DNA of 64,000 nt from JADLCB01 sp964398315 (GCA_964398315.1 CAYNMV010000018.1:1-64000); one strand, 5' to 3'. Shown: positions 49,140-58,273, counted from the first letter of the stretch. Notes: generated by a model not told the origin, from the letters alone. Numbers and translations are program-made.

Positions 49140-49230
49140 ACGGCCGTTCATGCGCTGGCCCGGGAGGGTGGCATCATCCCTCACCGCCCAGACGAGTCTG
49201 GGCACCAGCGCATAGCGCATGAACGGCCGT
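49140..49230. repeat. Cloverleaf-like inverted repeat between convergent genes
   Basis: A perfect 17-bp outer stem (49140-49156 with 49214-49230) encloses two further hairpins: 49164-49168 with 49178-49182, and a 7-bp stem with tetraloop at 49186-49203. It lies 20 bp after the GH65-like gene and 50 bp from the end of the opposing gene. It may be a bidirectional transcript end or a small mobile palindromic element. It has no T-run and no integron attC core. Confidence 0.65.
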
Positions 49231-49280
49231 GTGAATGCAGCACTGCGGAAACGCAGCACCGCCGGACCGTGCAGCGTCTG

Positions 49281-52200
49281 CTACTTGATCGGCTTCCACT
49301 CCAGGTCCCGCATCGGCTCACCAGACAGATCCAGCAGATCGAAGTAGAAGCCCCATGGTCCACCGCCCTGTGTGATGCGGATCAGCACGTCGTTTTTCCC
49401 GGACCGCAGGTTGACGTTCTTCCGCTCATCGCCGGGTTTGGCACCACGGTTGATGTCATGGCTGACAACCAGTTCGCCATTGAGCCAGATCTTCACACCA
49501 TCATCCGATCCGGCCGAGAGCAGCGCCTGCCGGTCCTCAGGACTGTGGACAACAATGGCTGCGTACGCACTGACATTGCTGTTCGGACGGAAGTGCCGTC
49601 CGAGATTGACCAGGCCAGTCGGCTCATTGACGATCGGTTTCCAGCCCTGGGGCTGATCCGATCCCATGACGGTATAGGTGCCCGCCGGATCGAACTTCTC
49701 TTCAGGGCCAAAAGCCTTGTCAAAGTCCCGGGGGAATGGACCGACACCCATCCACGGCCGGACACTGAGAGTTTGCTCCGTGGCTACGACCATGCTGCCG
49801 GCTTCAGCCGCGTAGCTGATCCGCCAGGTGCCCTGCGTGAGATCCACATCCGCCAGCGTGGCCATTACCTCTTGCTGTCCGCCCGGCTCCAGCGCCACTT
49901 TCTCCACGGCCCGGCGAACGTCATCCGCCTGGCCATGCCGGGCGGCGGCAATCGTTAGCTCCGCCTCAATCGGCTTGTTGGTGGTGTTGACCAGGCGCGC
50001 GCCCAGGCCCTGGGCAGCAGGATTCAGGGAGGCAATGGCCGCGGGCGTCAGTTCGATCGGTGCATGAATGTGCAGTTCCACCTCATGCTGATCGACGATC
50101 TTATCCTGGCTGCCAAAGAGGGTGACCGCTACCGGGATGGTGCCGGTTGGCAACTTGGCGGGAGGGATCAGCTCGAACTGTGATGTCTGCGTCTGGCCCG
50201 CGGCCAGTTGTAACTGCACCTGCTCGGGCTGGGCGGTCCATCCATCGGGCAGGTTCGGGCGGGCGGTCAGCGACTGCAATGCTGAGCCGGTGTTGCTTAC
50301 AGTCAGCTTGGCCGGCAGCCGTTCAAATGCGCCATACTGGTGCGGCTGCTCCAGGGCGAGACGGACAACGGCATCAGGCTCAGCGCCATAGACTTCCAGT
50401 TCACGCAGCGTAACCACCTGCTGCCCGGTCTGGCCGCCGGCTTCGACAACTTTTTCGGTGGGACCGCCGCCGAAGGTGGCCTGGTGAACAACCAGGCGCA
50501 GCTTCTGGGTCTTCACCGGCTGGAAGTGATGCTCAAAGATCCACTGATCGGGGAAGAAGCTGTCAACGGTTGTGCGGGTGGGGGGGGTATAGACCGGAAT
50601 CACCTTCGTCGGCTGGGTGACACGGTCAACCGTGATCCATTCATCACCGCGCTGATACTGCAGCTCGTAATCCACCAGCGTGCTGTTGCTCTGCCAGGGG
50701 ATATGGCTGAAGATGACCACACGGCTCACATCGGCGGGTTCGGCGAGGGTCATCTCAACCGTCACCGGGAATTCAGGGCCGGACTTCCACGATCGCGTAT
50801 CGGGCTTCTGGTAGTGGTACCAGTTCTCGTAGTAGCCGTTGTGGATCTTTTCGATGTCGGTGGTGGGAACGGTAGCGCCGTTCTCATCCACCTGGCGAAC
50901 CGTGACCCCGGGTAGACGGGCGAGGTTCGGCCCCCAGTTGATGGGGATGATCTCGACATCCTGGTCCGGTGCCAGGCGCAGGTACACCGGCACTTCCGGC
51001 ACATCGATCGTGGCTACGCCATCGACGACCGGTACCTGGCGCTCCACACCGAAGGCCGATGCCAGGCGCACGGACTGCACACCAGGTATGCGCACCTGCA
51101 GGCTGCGCGTGCCGGCACCGGTGTTCATGATCGCAACGGTTGTGCGGTCTTCGCCACGATAGACGTTACCGATGAACAGCTTGTTGCCGTCCTTGCCGAA
51201 GTCCAGCGCGCGAAGGAAGGGGGCGCCATACTGCTCTTCGGAGAAGACACGCATCATGGCGCCGATGGGATTGAGGCTGCCATCATCATTCATCCACCAC
51301 GTGGGAAAGGCCCAGAAGCCGTGGCTCCTGTCATACCACAGGTGATTGCGCTCCTTGGGCAGGCCGTATTGATCGAAGACCATCATCTCGAGCATGGTCC
51401 AGCGGCCCTGCAGGCGAGGCTGGTAGGAGCCGTAGAGGGCAGCGAAGTAGCCCTGCTCGGTCTGCCATTTCTCAATGTCACCGATGCCGTGCTTCTCCAG
51501 GACCGCCTGCAGATCGTCCATTGTTCGGCGCGACATGAAAATGTCGCCGTTGAGGGCGTTGTAGGCGTGGAACGAGAAGGCATCGATGTACTCACCACCG
51601 CCTGCGCGGAGGAATGCATCGATCCAGTACAGCCCGTGATTGTTCGGGCCGATGGTGACCGTGCCCGGTCCCATCACCTTCCCATCCGGGTCGACTTCCT
51701 TGACGATGCGATGGAAAGGTTTGAGCTCGTTTTCCAGGAAAGCCGGGCCGCTGGCGCCGAAGTTCGGCTCGTTGCGTGGCTCCCAGTAGGTAACGATGTC
51801 CTTGAACGCCTCGACAATCTTGCGCACGCCCTCTTCATCCTTGGTCCCCGCGGGGAAGGCAACCATTTCCCGGCGGTTGCGCACGGGATCGAAGGGCAGA
51901 TAGTATTCCCGATCCAGATTGAAGTTCAGCGTCAGCTTCTCGATGGATTCCTCCGGCTTGGAGGCGTTGGCGCTGTGCCGCTGGGGTCCGATGCCCAGCA
52001 CGCCGCGCATGGGCTGATCTTCGGAAGGATAGTTGCCGCCCTTCGTCCCCTTCGGTGGCATATCGGGAAAGCCGGGGGTATTGCGGAGAATCACGAAGGT
52101 CGTGCCGCCGACAACGTTCCCGAAGTCTTCGGTCGTCTCCTCGCCGTATAGGTAGAGCTTGTACCACCCCGGCTCCGTGACCTTCGGCGCAATTTCCGCG

Positions 52201-52502
52201 CCTGCGCGGCCACTGTCCACCATCCGGCCGAGATAGTCGCGGACCTCGTACTCAACAGCCCCCTCTCCCAGCTTGAACGTCACCTGTTCACCCACGTAGA
52301 AAACAGGATTGCGCTTGCCGGAGTCAGGCCGGATGAGTGTTTTGGGCCGATTGTTGGTCCATCCCTTGGTGCGCTTGGGTTCGGGCCGGTTGCTCGGTTC
52401 AATCGGTTCCTCGGTCCGGGTCAGCAACTCACCCCAGGCCGGCATCGCCAGGCAGGCAGTGCTGATAACCGCCGCCGCCATCCATCGTCGTGTTCTGATC
52501 AT
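49281..52502 (-). CDS. Secreted clan GH-A-like protein with discoidin-like and PA14-like domains
   Basis: A 1073-residue exported protein. Signal peptide: RTRRWMAAAVISTACLAMPAWG. The TIM barrel (about 140-480) has TYWEPRNEPNFGA with probable acid/base Glu245 and EKWQTEQGYF with probable nucleophile Glu349. It continues with VPVYLRLAPDQDVEIIPINWGPNLA, the same linker found in the 21359 and 29041 proteins, then an F5/8 C-like region ending LRELEVYGA. Further on come a CARDB/NEW3-like beta domain (AFERLPAKLTVSNTGSALQ) and a C-terminal PA14-like module (AGSDDGVKIWLNGELVVSHD). GGAGGAA precedes ATG 52502. It is co-directional with the gene at 54063. Confidence 0.8.
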   Translation of the reverse strand: MIRTRRWMAAAVISTACLAMPAWGELLTRTEEPIEPSNRPEPKRTKGWTNNRPKTLIRPDSGKRNPVFYVGEQVTFKLGEGAVEYEVRDYLGRMVDSGRAGAEIAPKVTEPGWYKLYLYGEETTEDFGNVVGGTTFVILRNTPGFPDMPPKGTKGGNYPSEDQPMRGVLGIGPQRHSANASKPEESIEKLTLNFNLDREYYLPFDPVRNRREMVAFPAGTKDEEGVRKIVEAFKDIVTYWEPRNEPNFGASGPAFLENELKPFHRIVKEVDPDGKVMGPGTVTIGPNNHGLYWIDAFLRAGGGEYIDAFSFHAYNALNGDIFMSRRTMDDLQAVLEKHGIGDIEKWQTEQGYFAALYGSYQPRLQGRWTMLEMMVFDQYGLPKERNHLWYDRSHGFWAFPTWWMNDDGSLNPIGAMMRVFSEEQYGAPFLRALDFGKDGNKLFIGNVYRGEDRTTVAIMNTGAGTRSLQVRIPGVQSVRLASAFGVERQVPVVDGVATIDVPEVPVYLRLAPDQDVEIIPINWGPNLARLPGVTVRQVDENGATVPTTDIEKIHNGYYENWYHYQKPDTRSWKSGPEFPVTVEMTLAEPADVSRVVIFSHIPWQSNSTLVDYELQYQRGDEWITVDRVTQPTKVIPVYTPPTRTTVDSFFPDQWIFEHHFQPVKTQKLRLVVHQATFGGGPTEKVVEAGGQTGQQVVTLRELEVYGAEPDAVVRLALEQPHQYGAFERLPAKLTVSNTGSALQSLTARPNLPDGWTAQPEQVQLQLAAGQTQTSQFELIPPAKLPTGTIPVAVTLFGSQDKIVDQHEVELHIHAPIELTPAAIASLNPAAQGLGARLVNTTNKPIEAELTIAAARHGQADDVRRAVEKVALEPGGQQEVMATLADVDLTQGTWRISYAAEAGSMVVATEQTLSVRPWMGVGPFPRDFDKAFGPEEKFDPAGTYTVMGSDQPQGWKPIVNEPTGLVNLGRHFRPNSNVSAYAAIVVHSPEDRQALLSAGSDDGVKIWLNGELVVSHDINRGAKPGDERKNVNLRSGKNDVLIRITQGGGPWGFYFDLLDLSGEPMRDLEWKPIK

Positions 52503-52542
52503 GCTTCCTCCCGCGTATCGCGTTCGCAAAGTATTTGATTGC

Positions 52543-54063
52543 TTACGGCTTTGCCGGCAGCGTCTCGACCAGCAGGACGGTGGCGCCGCCCACCAGGTGC
52601 TCAGGATCGCCCAGCGCTGCGGCTTTCTCGTTGTCCTTGTTGACTGGCCAGCCGGCGACGTTGGTGGCGCCTTTGAGCGTCAGTCGATACACACCATTTT
52701 CCGCCTGGATCGTCGAGCGGTTGTTGTGGCGATCGACCAGGATGGCCGAGTCGCTCCGCGCCGGCAGGGTGATTTCGATGTCATCGGTCTTGTCGGCGAA
52801 GGCCATCAGCACCCGGCGCTGGCCATCCAGGCTCTCGAACTCGAAAGCGTTGTAGCCGGTGCGCCAATCCCCTTTGAAAGCAGAGTTGCCCTTGAGCAGG
52901 CCGACGCCCGGATGACCGTGCAACTGGCGGACCAGGCGCGTATTACTCAGTTCTTTGGCCAGCACATCGCGGTAGGTGATGAGGACAGGCTTGGGCTCGC
53001 CGAGCATGCCACTGTACAGGCCGTGGCCGTTGGAATTATCGAGCTGAAAGTGAAAGAACCGTTCCACGCCGCCCAGCGTCCCCCAGGCATATGACTGCAG
53101 GACATAGTCGCAGTATTCATCGGGCGTTCCGCCAAAGGTGCCCCCGTTGTCGGTCATGCCCATCTCCGTAATCCACAGCGGCTTGGTCTGGTTGAGGTAC
53201 TTCTGCATCAGGTGGCTGTGGATCGTGGCGTAGTCGTAGCAGTCGCTGGCGCGGCTGTACGAATGGAAGTTCATGATGTCGAAGTAGTAGTTGTTGGCCG
53301 CGGCCTGCTCATCCTTCACCACCGCCGCCAGGTACTCCTCGAAGAAGTTCATCGAGGGCGGGTAGGGGGTGGGGGGGTGCAGGTTATGGGCTGCCAGGTA
53401 GCCTTCCACCGACATGAAGCAGATACCGGCGAAGGTGGTAACACAATTGGGATCGGCCTTTTTGGCCGCCAGGTAGAAGGTGCGCTGGTAGGGCATGAAA
53501 TCAGCGCCGTTGCCCTTGAAGTAGTGATGGCCGCCCAGGTCGGGTTCGTTCCAGCTTTCCCAGGCATCGATGACATCGTGGTAGCGGCGGACCGCTTCGT
53601 ATACGAAGTGGCCATACAGATTTTCCGGCGACTCCACCGGCCGCACATCCACACCACGCTGCGGCGATGAAATGCCGGGCTTGCCCACGTTGTCGAACGC
53701 CGGGTCGGCCGCCCAGGCGGTGCCATAGCCCAGGATCGCCAGCACCTGAAGATCGGGATGCCGGGCCTTCAGTTGTTTGACTTGCTCAAACGGTGCCCAG
53801 TTCCACTTGTCAGGGTCCGGCTCATCGGTCTTCCGTACGCTGGCGAAATTAAGATCGAGGCGGACCATCCTGGCCCCGGCATCGAGAAACTTCTCCGGGT
53901 AGGCAGGATTGGTCAAAAACGTGCCATTGGAACACATGGCGAACGGATGGACATAGGGTCGATCGGTCGGTGGGGGAGCCTTCTCCTCCTGTGCAACCAG
54001 AATTGCGGCGATCGACAGCAGCCCCAGGCCCGCTATCCAACCCATGATCAAGCCGTTTCGCAT
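52543..54063 (-). CDS. Secreted GH39-like glycosidase
   Basis: A 506-residue exported protein. Signal peptide: GLIMGWIAGLGLLSIAAILVAQ. It is essentially one TIM barrel plus a short beta domain. WESWNEPDLGGHHYF contains the probable acid/base Glu173, and LWITEMGMTDN the probable nucleophile Glu300. DAGARMVRLDLNFASVRK and DIMNFHSYSRASDCYDY are typical barrel strands of clan GH-A. ATG 54063 has GGAG about ten bases upstream; the longer frame adds 11 non-secretory residues. It is the first gene of a minus-strand pair, 40 bp ahead of the 1073-residue enzyme. Confidence 0.82.
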   Translation of the reverse strand: MRNGLIMGWIAGLGLLSIAAILVAQEEKAPPPTDRPYVHPFAMCSNGTFLTNPAYPEKFLDAGARMVRLDLNFASVRKTDEPDPDKWNWAPFEQVKQLKARHPDLQVLAILGYGTAWAADPAFDNVGKPGISSPQRGVDVRPVESPENLYGHFVYEAVRRYHDVIDAWESWNEPDLGGHHYFKGNGADFMPYQRTFYLAAKKADPNCVTTFAGICFMSVEGYLAAHNLHPPTPYPPSMNFFEEYLAAVVKDEQAAANNYYFDIMNFHSYSRASDCYDYATIHSHLMQKYLNQTKPLWITEMGMTDNGGTFGGTPDEYCDYVLQSYAWGTLGGVERFFHFQLDNSNGHGLYSGMLGEPKPVLITYRDVLAKELSNTRLVRQLHGHPGVGLLKGNSAFKGDWRTGYNAFEFESLDGQRRVLMAFADKTDDIEITLPARSDSAILVDRHNNRSTIQAENGVYRLTLKGATNVAGWPVNKDNEKAAALGDPEHLVGGATVLLVETLPAKP

Positions 54064-54287
54064 TGTTGCTGCTCCTGAATTGAGTAGACGTGTCATACTG
54101 CCCGCTTGTGGCGTTGATGATTTACCACAGTCGGGATGATCCGTGAATCAGTATAGTCACCGCAATCCCATACCACCAACCTCGGCTGGCGTTGGCGCCA
54201 TTGCATGAGTGATTTGGTCGGCGGTGCGAGAAAGGATAGCATCTTCTGAAAGGGCGACGCGAGTAAATCATGCGGCCGGAGGAACCA

Positions 54288-55412
54288 ATGGATCGGGTAC
54301 GGGTGGGCGTGATCGGGAATGGCCAGATCGGGATGGCGCATCTGGAACGGTATGCAAAGATTCCCGAAGTTGAAGTGGTTGCGGTGGCCGATCTGTCGGC
54401 CGACAAGGTAGAAGCAGCCCGGCGCTTCAGTGGCGCGCCCCATGGCTATACCGATTTTCGCGAGTTGCTGAAGCGCGACGATATCGTCGCGGTGGATGTG
54501 TGCGTCCACAATAACAAGCACGCCCCCATCACCATCGCCGCACTGGAAGCCGGCAAGCATGTCTACTGCGAAAAGCCCATGGCGGGCAGTTACCGGGATG
54601 CCGAACACATGATGCAGGCCGCCCAGAAAACCGGCCGCATGCTGCACATCCAGATGGGGACGCTCTATACCCCTGAGACCCACGCCGCCAGGCAACTCAT
54701 CGAAGACGGCCACCTGGGCCGCATCTACCATGTGCGGTCATTTGGCTATCGCCGCCGCGGCCGGCCGTTTGTTGATGGCTACGGTACCGCCAATTTTGTG
54801 GATAAGAGCATCTGCGCCGGCGGCGCCCTGTTTGACATGGGCATCTACCATATCGCGCAAATCCTGCATCTGATTGGCAATCCGGCGGTTCAGACGGTCA
54901 GCGGCGCCACCCACCAGGCGCTGGACATGTACGAAGACCGCCGTGCGTTCAGCCAGTATGGGGTTGAGGAAATGGGCCTTGGGTTTGTCCGCCTGGAAGG
55001 CGGCATTACCTTCGATATCGAGGAAACCTGGGCAGTCCACCACGATGGCTCCGAGGCCAGTAAGGTACTGGGCAGCCAGGGCGGCATCCGGCTCAATCCA
55101 CTGGCGTTTTTCTCGTCGATCAGCGATATTGCCGCGACAACGACGTTTGATCTCAAGGCGATGGACGCCCGCTGGCGGGCCTGTCGGGCGGATTATCGCT
55201 GGTATGAGCACTCCGCAACGCATTGGGTGGGTGCTCTGCTTGGTCGGGTGCCGCTGCTGCCCACAGCGCAATATGCCCTGAACGCCGCCCTGATCAGCGA
55301 AGGGATCTACCAGTCTGCGCAGACGGGCCGCGAGTGGACCGCTGCAGAAATCCGTGATCAGTCGACCAGTCTCGCCATCGACCCATACACCCCAGAGAAG
55401 ATCTGGGAGTAA
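54288..55412 (+). CDS. Gfo/Idh/MocA family oxidoreductase
   Basis: A 374-residue NAD(P)-dependent sugar dehydrogenase. The Rossmann domain opens RVRVGVIGNGQIGMAHLERYAKIPEVEVVAVADLSADK, and the conserved lysine motif is VYCEKPMAGSY. The C-terminal alpha/beta domain contains GGALFDMGIYHIAQILHLIG, the usual catalytic Asp/His helix of this family (DxGxxxH-like). There is no Tat or Sec signal, so it acts in the cytoplasm. GGAGGA precedes ATG 54288. It is 24 bp ahead of a sugar-phosphate-isomerase-like gene, a pairing seen in inositol, 3-keto-sugar and C-glycoside pathways. Confidence 0.93.
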   Translation: MDRVRVGVIGNGQIGMAHLERYAKIPEVEVVAVADLSADKVEAARRFSGAPHGYTDFRELLKRDDIVAVDVCVHNNKHAPITIAALEAGKHVYCEKPMAGSYRDAEHMMQAAQKTGRMLHIQMGTLYTPETHAARQLIEDGHLGRIYHVRSFGYRRRGRPFVDGYGTANFVDKSICAGGALFDMGIYHIAQILHLIGNPAVQTVSGATHQALDMYEDRRAFSQYGVEEMGLGFVRLEGGITFDIEETWAVHHDGSEASKVLGSQGGIRLNPLAFFSSISDIAATTTFDLKAMDARWRACRADYRWYEHSATHWVGALLGRVPLLPTAQYALNAALISEGIYQSAQTGREWTAAEIRDQSTSLAIDPYTPEKIWE

Positions 55413-55436
55413 TCACGTTTGACCGAGGAAACCATC

Positions 55437-56204
55437 ATGAGCAACGCGCCGATCGCACTCCAACTGTTTTCCGTCCGGGCCGAGGTAGAACGTGACCTGG
55501 CCAATACCCTCAAGCAGGTAGCGGCCATTGGATATGCTGGCGCTGAGCCATATGGATTTGATGGCCAGGCCGACCGCTGGCAGAACCGCACCGCTGCTGA
55601 GCTGCGCAAAATGTTTGATGACAACGGTTTAGCCTGCTGCGGCTTTCATCTGGCATCGTCCGCACTCATGGGCGACAACCTGCAGCGAACCGCTGAGTTC
55701 AATCAGGTGCTGGGTAACCGCTTCCTCATCATCGCCGGTGACAGCCAGCGCATGAGCAGTGTCGCGGGGATCGGGGAGCTGGCCGGGATCCTCAATAACG
55801 CAGCGGAAAAACTCCGCGACCAGGGACTGTTTGTCGGGTATCACGCCCATGGCTTTGACGCCCAGGTCGTTGAGGGCGAAGTCGCCTGGTACCGCCTGTT
55901 CAAGAGCACCGGCAAGGATGTCATCATGCAACTCGATGTGGGCAACTATGCCGGCGGCGGCGGTGATCCGATCGCAGCCCTCCGCGATTTCCCCGGCCGG
56001 GCCAGGACCCTTCACCTCAAGGATCACGGCGGGCCGCCCGACTCGGTCATTGGTGAAGGCAAGCTGGACTGGGCGACGATCTTCCAACTCTGCGACACGC
56101 AGCATCCGGTTGAGTGGTATGTCGTTGAGGAAGGTGCACGGGACGGCAGCGGTTTTGACATCTCACGCCGCAGCCTCGAAGCACTCAGGAAGATGGGGCG
56201 ATAG
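55437..56204 (+). CDS. Sugar phosphate isomerase/epimerase family protein (AP endonuclease 2-like TIM barrel)
   Basis: A 255-residue xylose-isomerase-like TIM barrel. MSNAPIALQLFSVRAEVERDLANTLKQVAAIGYAGAEPYGF is the family opening. Metal-binding positions are visible in GLFVGYHAHGFD, VIMQLDVGNYAGGGGDPIAAL, RTLHLKDHGG and WYVVEEGARDGSGFDISRRSLEAL. GAGGAA precedes ATG 55437 by six bases. Relatives isomerise or lyse keto-sugars. With the adjacent Gfo/Idh/MocA enzyme it would suit a route in which a sugar is first oxidised at C3. No signal peptide. Confidence 0.92.
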   Translation: MSNAPIALQLFSVRAEVERDLANTLKQVAAIGYAGAEPYGFDGQADRWQNRTAAELRKMFDDNGLACCGFHLASSALMGDNLQRTAEFNQVLGNRFLIIAGDSQRMSSVAGIGELAGILNNAAEKLRDQGLFVGYHAHGFDAQVVEGEVAWYRLFKSTGKDVIMQLDVGNYAGGGGDPIAALRDFPGRARTLHLKDHGGPPDSVIGEGKLDWATIFQLCDTQHPVEWYVVEEGARDGSGFDISRRSLEALRKMGR

Positions 56205-56275
56205 CCACTTTTGTTGAGGCCGCGTGTGTGTGCTGCCCGCAGCGGCCTCACTCTGCTGCGAGTGGGCTTGCCGCC

Positions 56276-57190
56276 ATGGTTATTGAACGAAAAGCCCGTC
56301 CAACCCTTACGCCGGTGGAACTTGACCACGGTGATGAGCTGCACTTCACGCTTGTGAACGGGCAGACACGGCGGATCGGAATCCTCGGCTCCAATGCTGG
56401 CATCTATCGGTCAAACAAGGATGAACCGGGCCGCAAGGGGCCGGTCCTTGTTGAGCTGAGGATGACGCTCATCATGGAAGTGGATGGCCACCGGGTGGTC
56501 ATCAACCGCTGGGTCGGCAACCAGAAGAGCTTTTACGAACCGTGGAAGCTGTTCGGGATGCACATCTGGTTCGATGCCTGCGACAAGCTGTTCGATCATC
56601 TTGAAGAAGTGCATGGTCCGTGCAAACCGCGCAAAAACGTACGCCTGGCAGTGCAGGATGCGACGCTGCGGATCTGCCCGGTCCTGCTGCATCCGTGGTG
56701 TCCGCTGCCCGAGGGGACGCTGCGCATTGAGGATGCGTATGAGGGGTCGGACTGCTGGATGGGGCCGTATTTTGGATGTGAGGCTCACGGTGGACTGGAT
56801 ATCAACCACCCAGCCGGAACACCGATCTGGACGCCGTTTGCCGTTGACACGCAGTACATGTCCGATTCGCTCCGACACCCGGATATCAAGAACCTTTACT
56901 GGAACGGCAACAAGACCTGGGCTGACGGATCGACATGGTATATTCGCGTCGCCCATCCGATCCGGTCGCTGGTGCCGCAGCATACGCCGGTCGATGCCGG
57001 GGTGCACATTCTGGACGGCGCGGGCGTCATGGTGGGGTTATTCGAGCATTCGCATTTTGTGTTCGGGATCGCCGAATCCGGGCAGGGGGAGGATGAGCAG
57101 ATCCTGCTGGACCCGTGGATTCTCTTCTGGCAGATGTACCGCGACCGCCGGCTGACGACTGCACCGTTAACCGCGCCGGATGCGGGGTGA
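56276..57190 (+). CDS. M23-like (LytM fold) putative metallopeptidase, tandem copy 1
   Basis: A 304-residue protein with no signal peptide or membrane segment. I know no named family for the whole. The C-terminal half carries an M23-like signature: AHGGLDINHPAGTPIWTPF (His171, Asp175; compare HxGxDxxxxxGTPVxA) and EHSHFVFGI (His258, His260; the HxH motif). This is the LytM zinc site. The N-terminal half (about 1-140: DELHFTLVNGQTRRI, GIYRSNKDEPGRKGPVLVELRMTLIMEVDGHRVVINRWVGNQKSFYEPWKLFGMHIWFDAC) is a conserved unknown domain. LytM enzymes normally cut peptidoglycan outside the cell, so a signal-less form is odd. Start 56276 matches the paralogue; no strong Shine-Dalgarno is seen. Confidence 0.7.
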   Translation: MVIERKARPTLTPVELDHGDELHFTLVNGQTRRIGILGSNAGIYRSNKDEPGRKGPVLVELRMTLIMEVDGHRVVINRWVGNQKSFYEPWKLFGMHIWFDACDKLFDHLEEVHGPCKPRKNVRLAVQDATLRICPVLLHPWCPLPEGTLRIEDAYEGSDCWMGPYFGCEAHGGLDINHPAGTPIWTPFAVDTQYMSDSLRHPDIKNLYWNGNKTWADGSTWYIRVAHPIRSLVPQHTPVDAGVHILDGAGVMVGLFEHSHFVFGIAESGQGEDEQILLDPWILFWQMYRDRRLTTAPLTAPDAG

Positions 57191-57367
57191 ATTCGGGCGG
57201 GTCTCATCCATTCGTAGCGGTCTCATGACGCGGATCTCCGGTCCGCGCCGTTGTTTCGCGAAAAAGATGCCTTCGTCACTGAGTCAGGGGCCGCCGCGAC
57301 GAAGTGCAATCGGCTCAAGCCCCACGGGGCACCCGATCCGGCAGGGATTGGAACTGGAGCAACCTGG

Positions 57368-58273
57368 ATGATCATTGAAAAAACCGCGCGATCCACGTTG
57401 ACCGCCGTCGAATTGGATATCGGCGATGAGCTGCATTTCACCCTGGCCAACGGGCAGACCCGCCGGATCAAGATCAAGGACATCGGTGCCGGCATTTACC
57501 GCTCGAACAAGGATCAGCCCGGTCGCAAGGGGCCGACGATCGTCGAACTGGAGATGACGGTCATGATGGAAATTGATGATCATTACCTGATCATCAACCG
57601 CTGGGTGGGCAGTCAGAAGAGCTTCTACGAGCCCTGGAAGCTGTTTGGCATGCATCTGTGGTTCGATGCGTGCAGCAAGTTATTTGAATTCCTGAATGAG
57701 GCGCACGGCACCTGCAAGCCGCGCAAGCATGTTCGCCTGGCGGTGCAGGATGCGAGCCTGCGCATCTGCCCGGTCCTGCTGCATCCGTGGTGTCCGCTGC
57801 CGGAGGGCACGCTGCGCATCGAGGACTGCTACGAAGGGTCCGACTGCTGGCTGGGACCGTACCAGGGAGTCGATGCCCACGGCGGCCTGGACATCAATCA
57901 CCCGGCCGGCACCCCCATCTGGACGCCAATCAGCTTCGATGACCATTATTACTTTAATTCGCTGGCTACGGGTGCGAATAACAACCGCTGGCGGGGTGTG
58001 AAAAAGTGGGCGGACGGCTCCACATGGCACCTGCAAGTCCACCACATTATCCGGTTGCTGGTGCCGGAGCACACGCAACTGGAGGCCGGCGTTCACCTGG
58101 CAGATGGGGCGGGGGTGCTATCGGGCGTCCATGAGCACTCGCACTTCGTTTTTGCCATCATCGAGCCGGGCGAGACAGATGCGGATCGGATCCTGCTCGA
58201 TCCGTGGATTCTCTTCTGGCAGATGTACCGGGACCGCCGGTTGACCACTGAGGCCGGTCAGCGGCTGGCCTGA
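57368..58273 (+). CDS. M23-like (LytM fold) putative metallopeptidase, tandem copy 2
   Basis: A 301-residue paralogue of the preceding gene, about two-thirds identical by eye throughout. The zinc-site residues are preserved (His171, Asp175, His257, His259). The most identical stretch runs from KSFYEPWKLFGMH to ICPVLLHPWCPLPEGTLRIED. The variable part lies between the two metal motifs (FDDHYYFNSLATGANNNRWRG against VDTQYMSDSLRHPDIKNLYWN), where a substrate-binding loop would be. ATG 57368 aligns with the paralogue's start. The 177-bp gap between the copies carries no gene. Confidence 0.7.
   Translation: MIIEKTARSTLTAVELDIGDELHFTLANGQTRRIKIKDIGAGIYRSNKDQPGRKGPTIVELEMTVMMEIDDHYLIINRWVGSQKSFYEPWKLFGMHLWFDACSKLFEFLNEAHGTCKPRKHVRLAVQDASLRICPVLLHPWCPLPEGTLRIEDCYEGSDCWLGPYQGVDAHGGLDINHPAGTPIWTPISFDDHYYFNSLATGANNNRWRGVKKWADGSTWHLQVHHIIRLLVPEHTQLEAGVHLADGAGVLSGVHEHSHFVFAIIEPGETDADRILLDPWILFWQMYRDRRLTTEAGQRLA

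Noticed and set aside
49140..49230. Integron attC site
   Set aside because: The RYYYAAC/GTTRRRY core sites are absent and no integrase is nearby.
20247..51305. Other CACGTG cores (near 20249, 33547, 34593, 39263, 51299) as further parS sites
   Set aside because: None has the GTTNC/GNAAC flanks; single hexamers are expected by chance.
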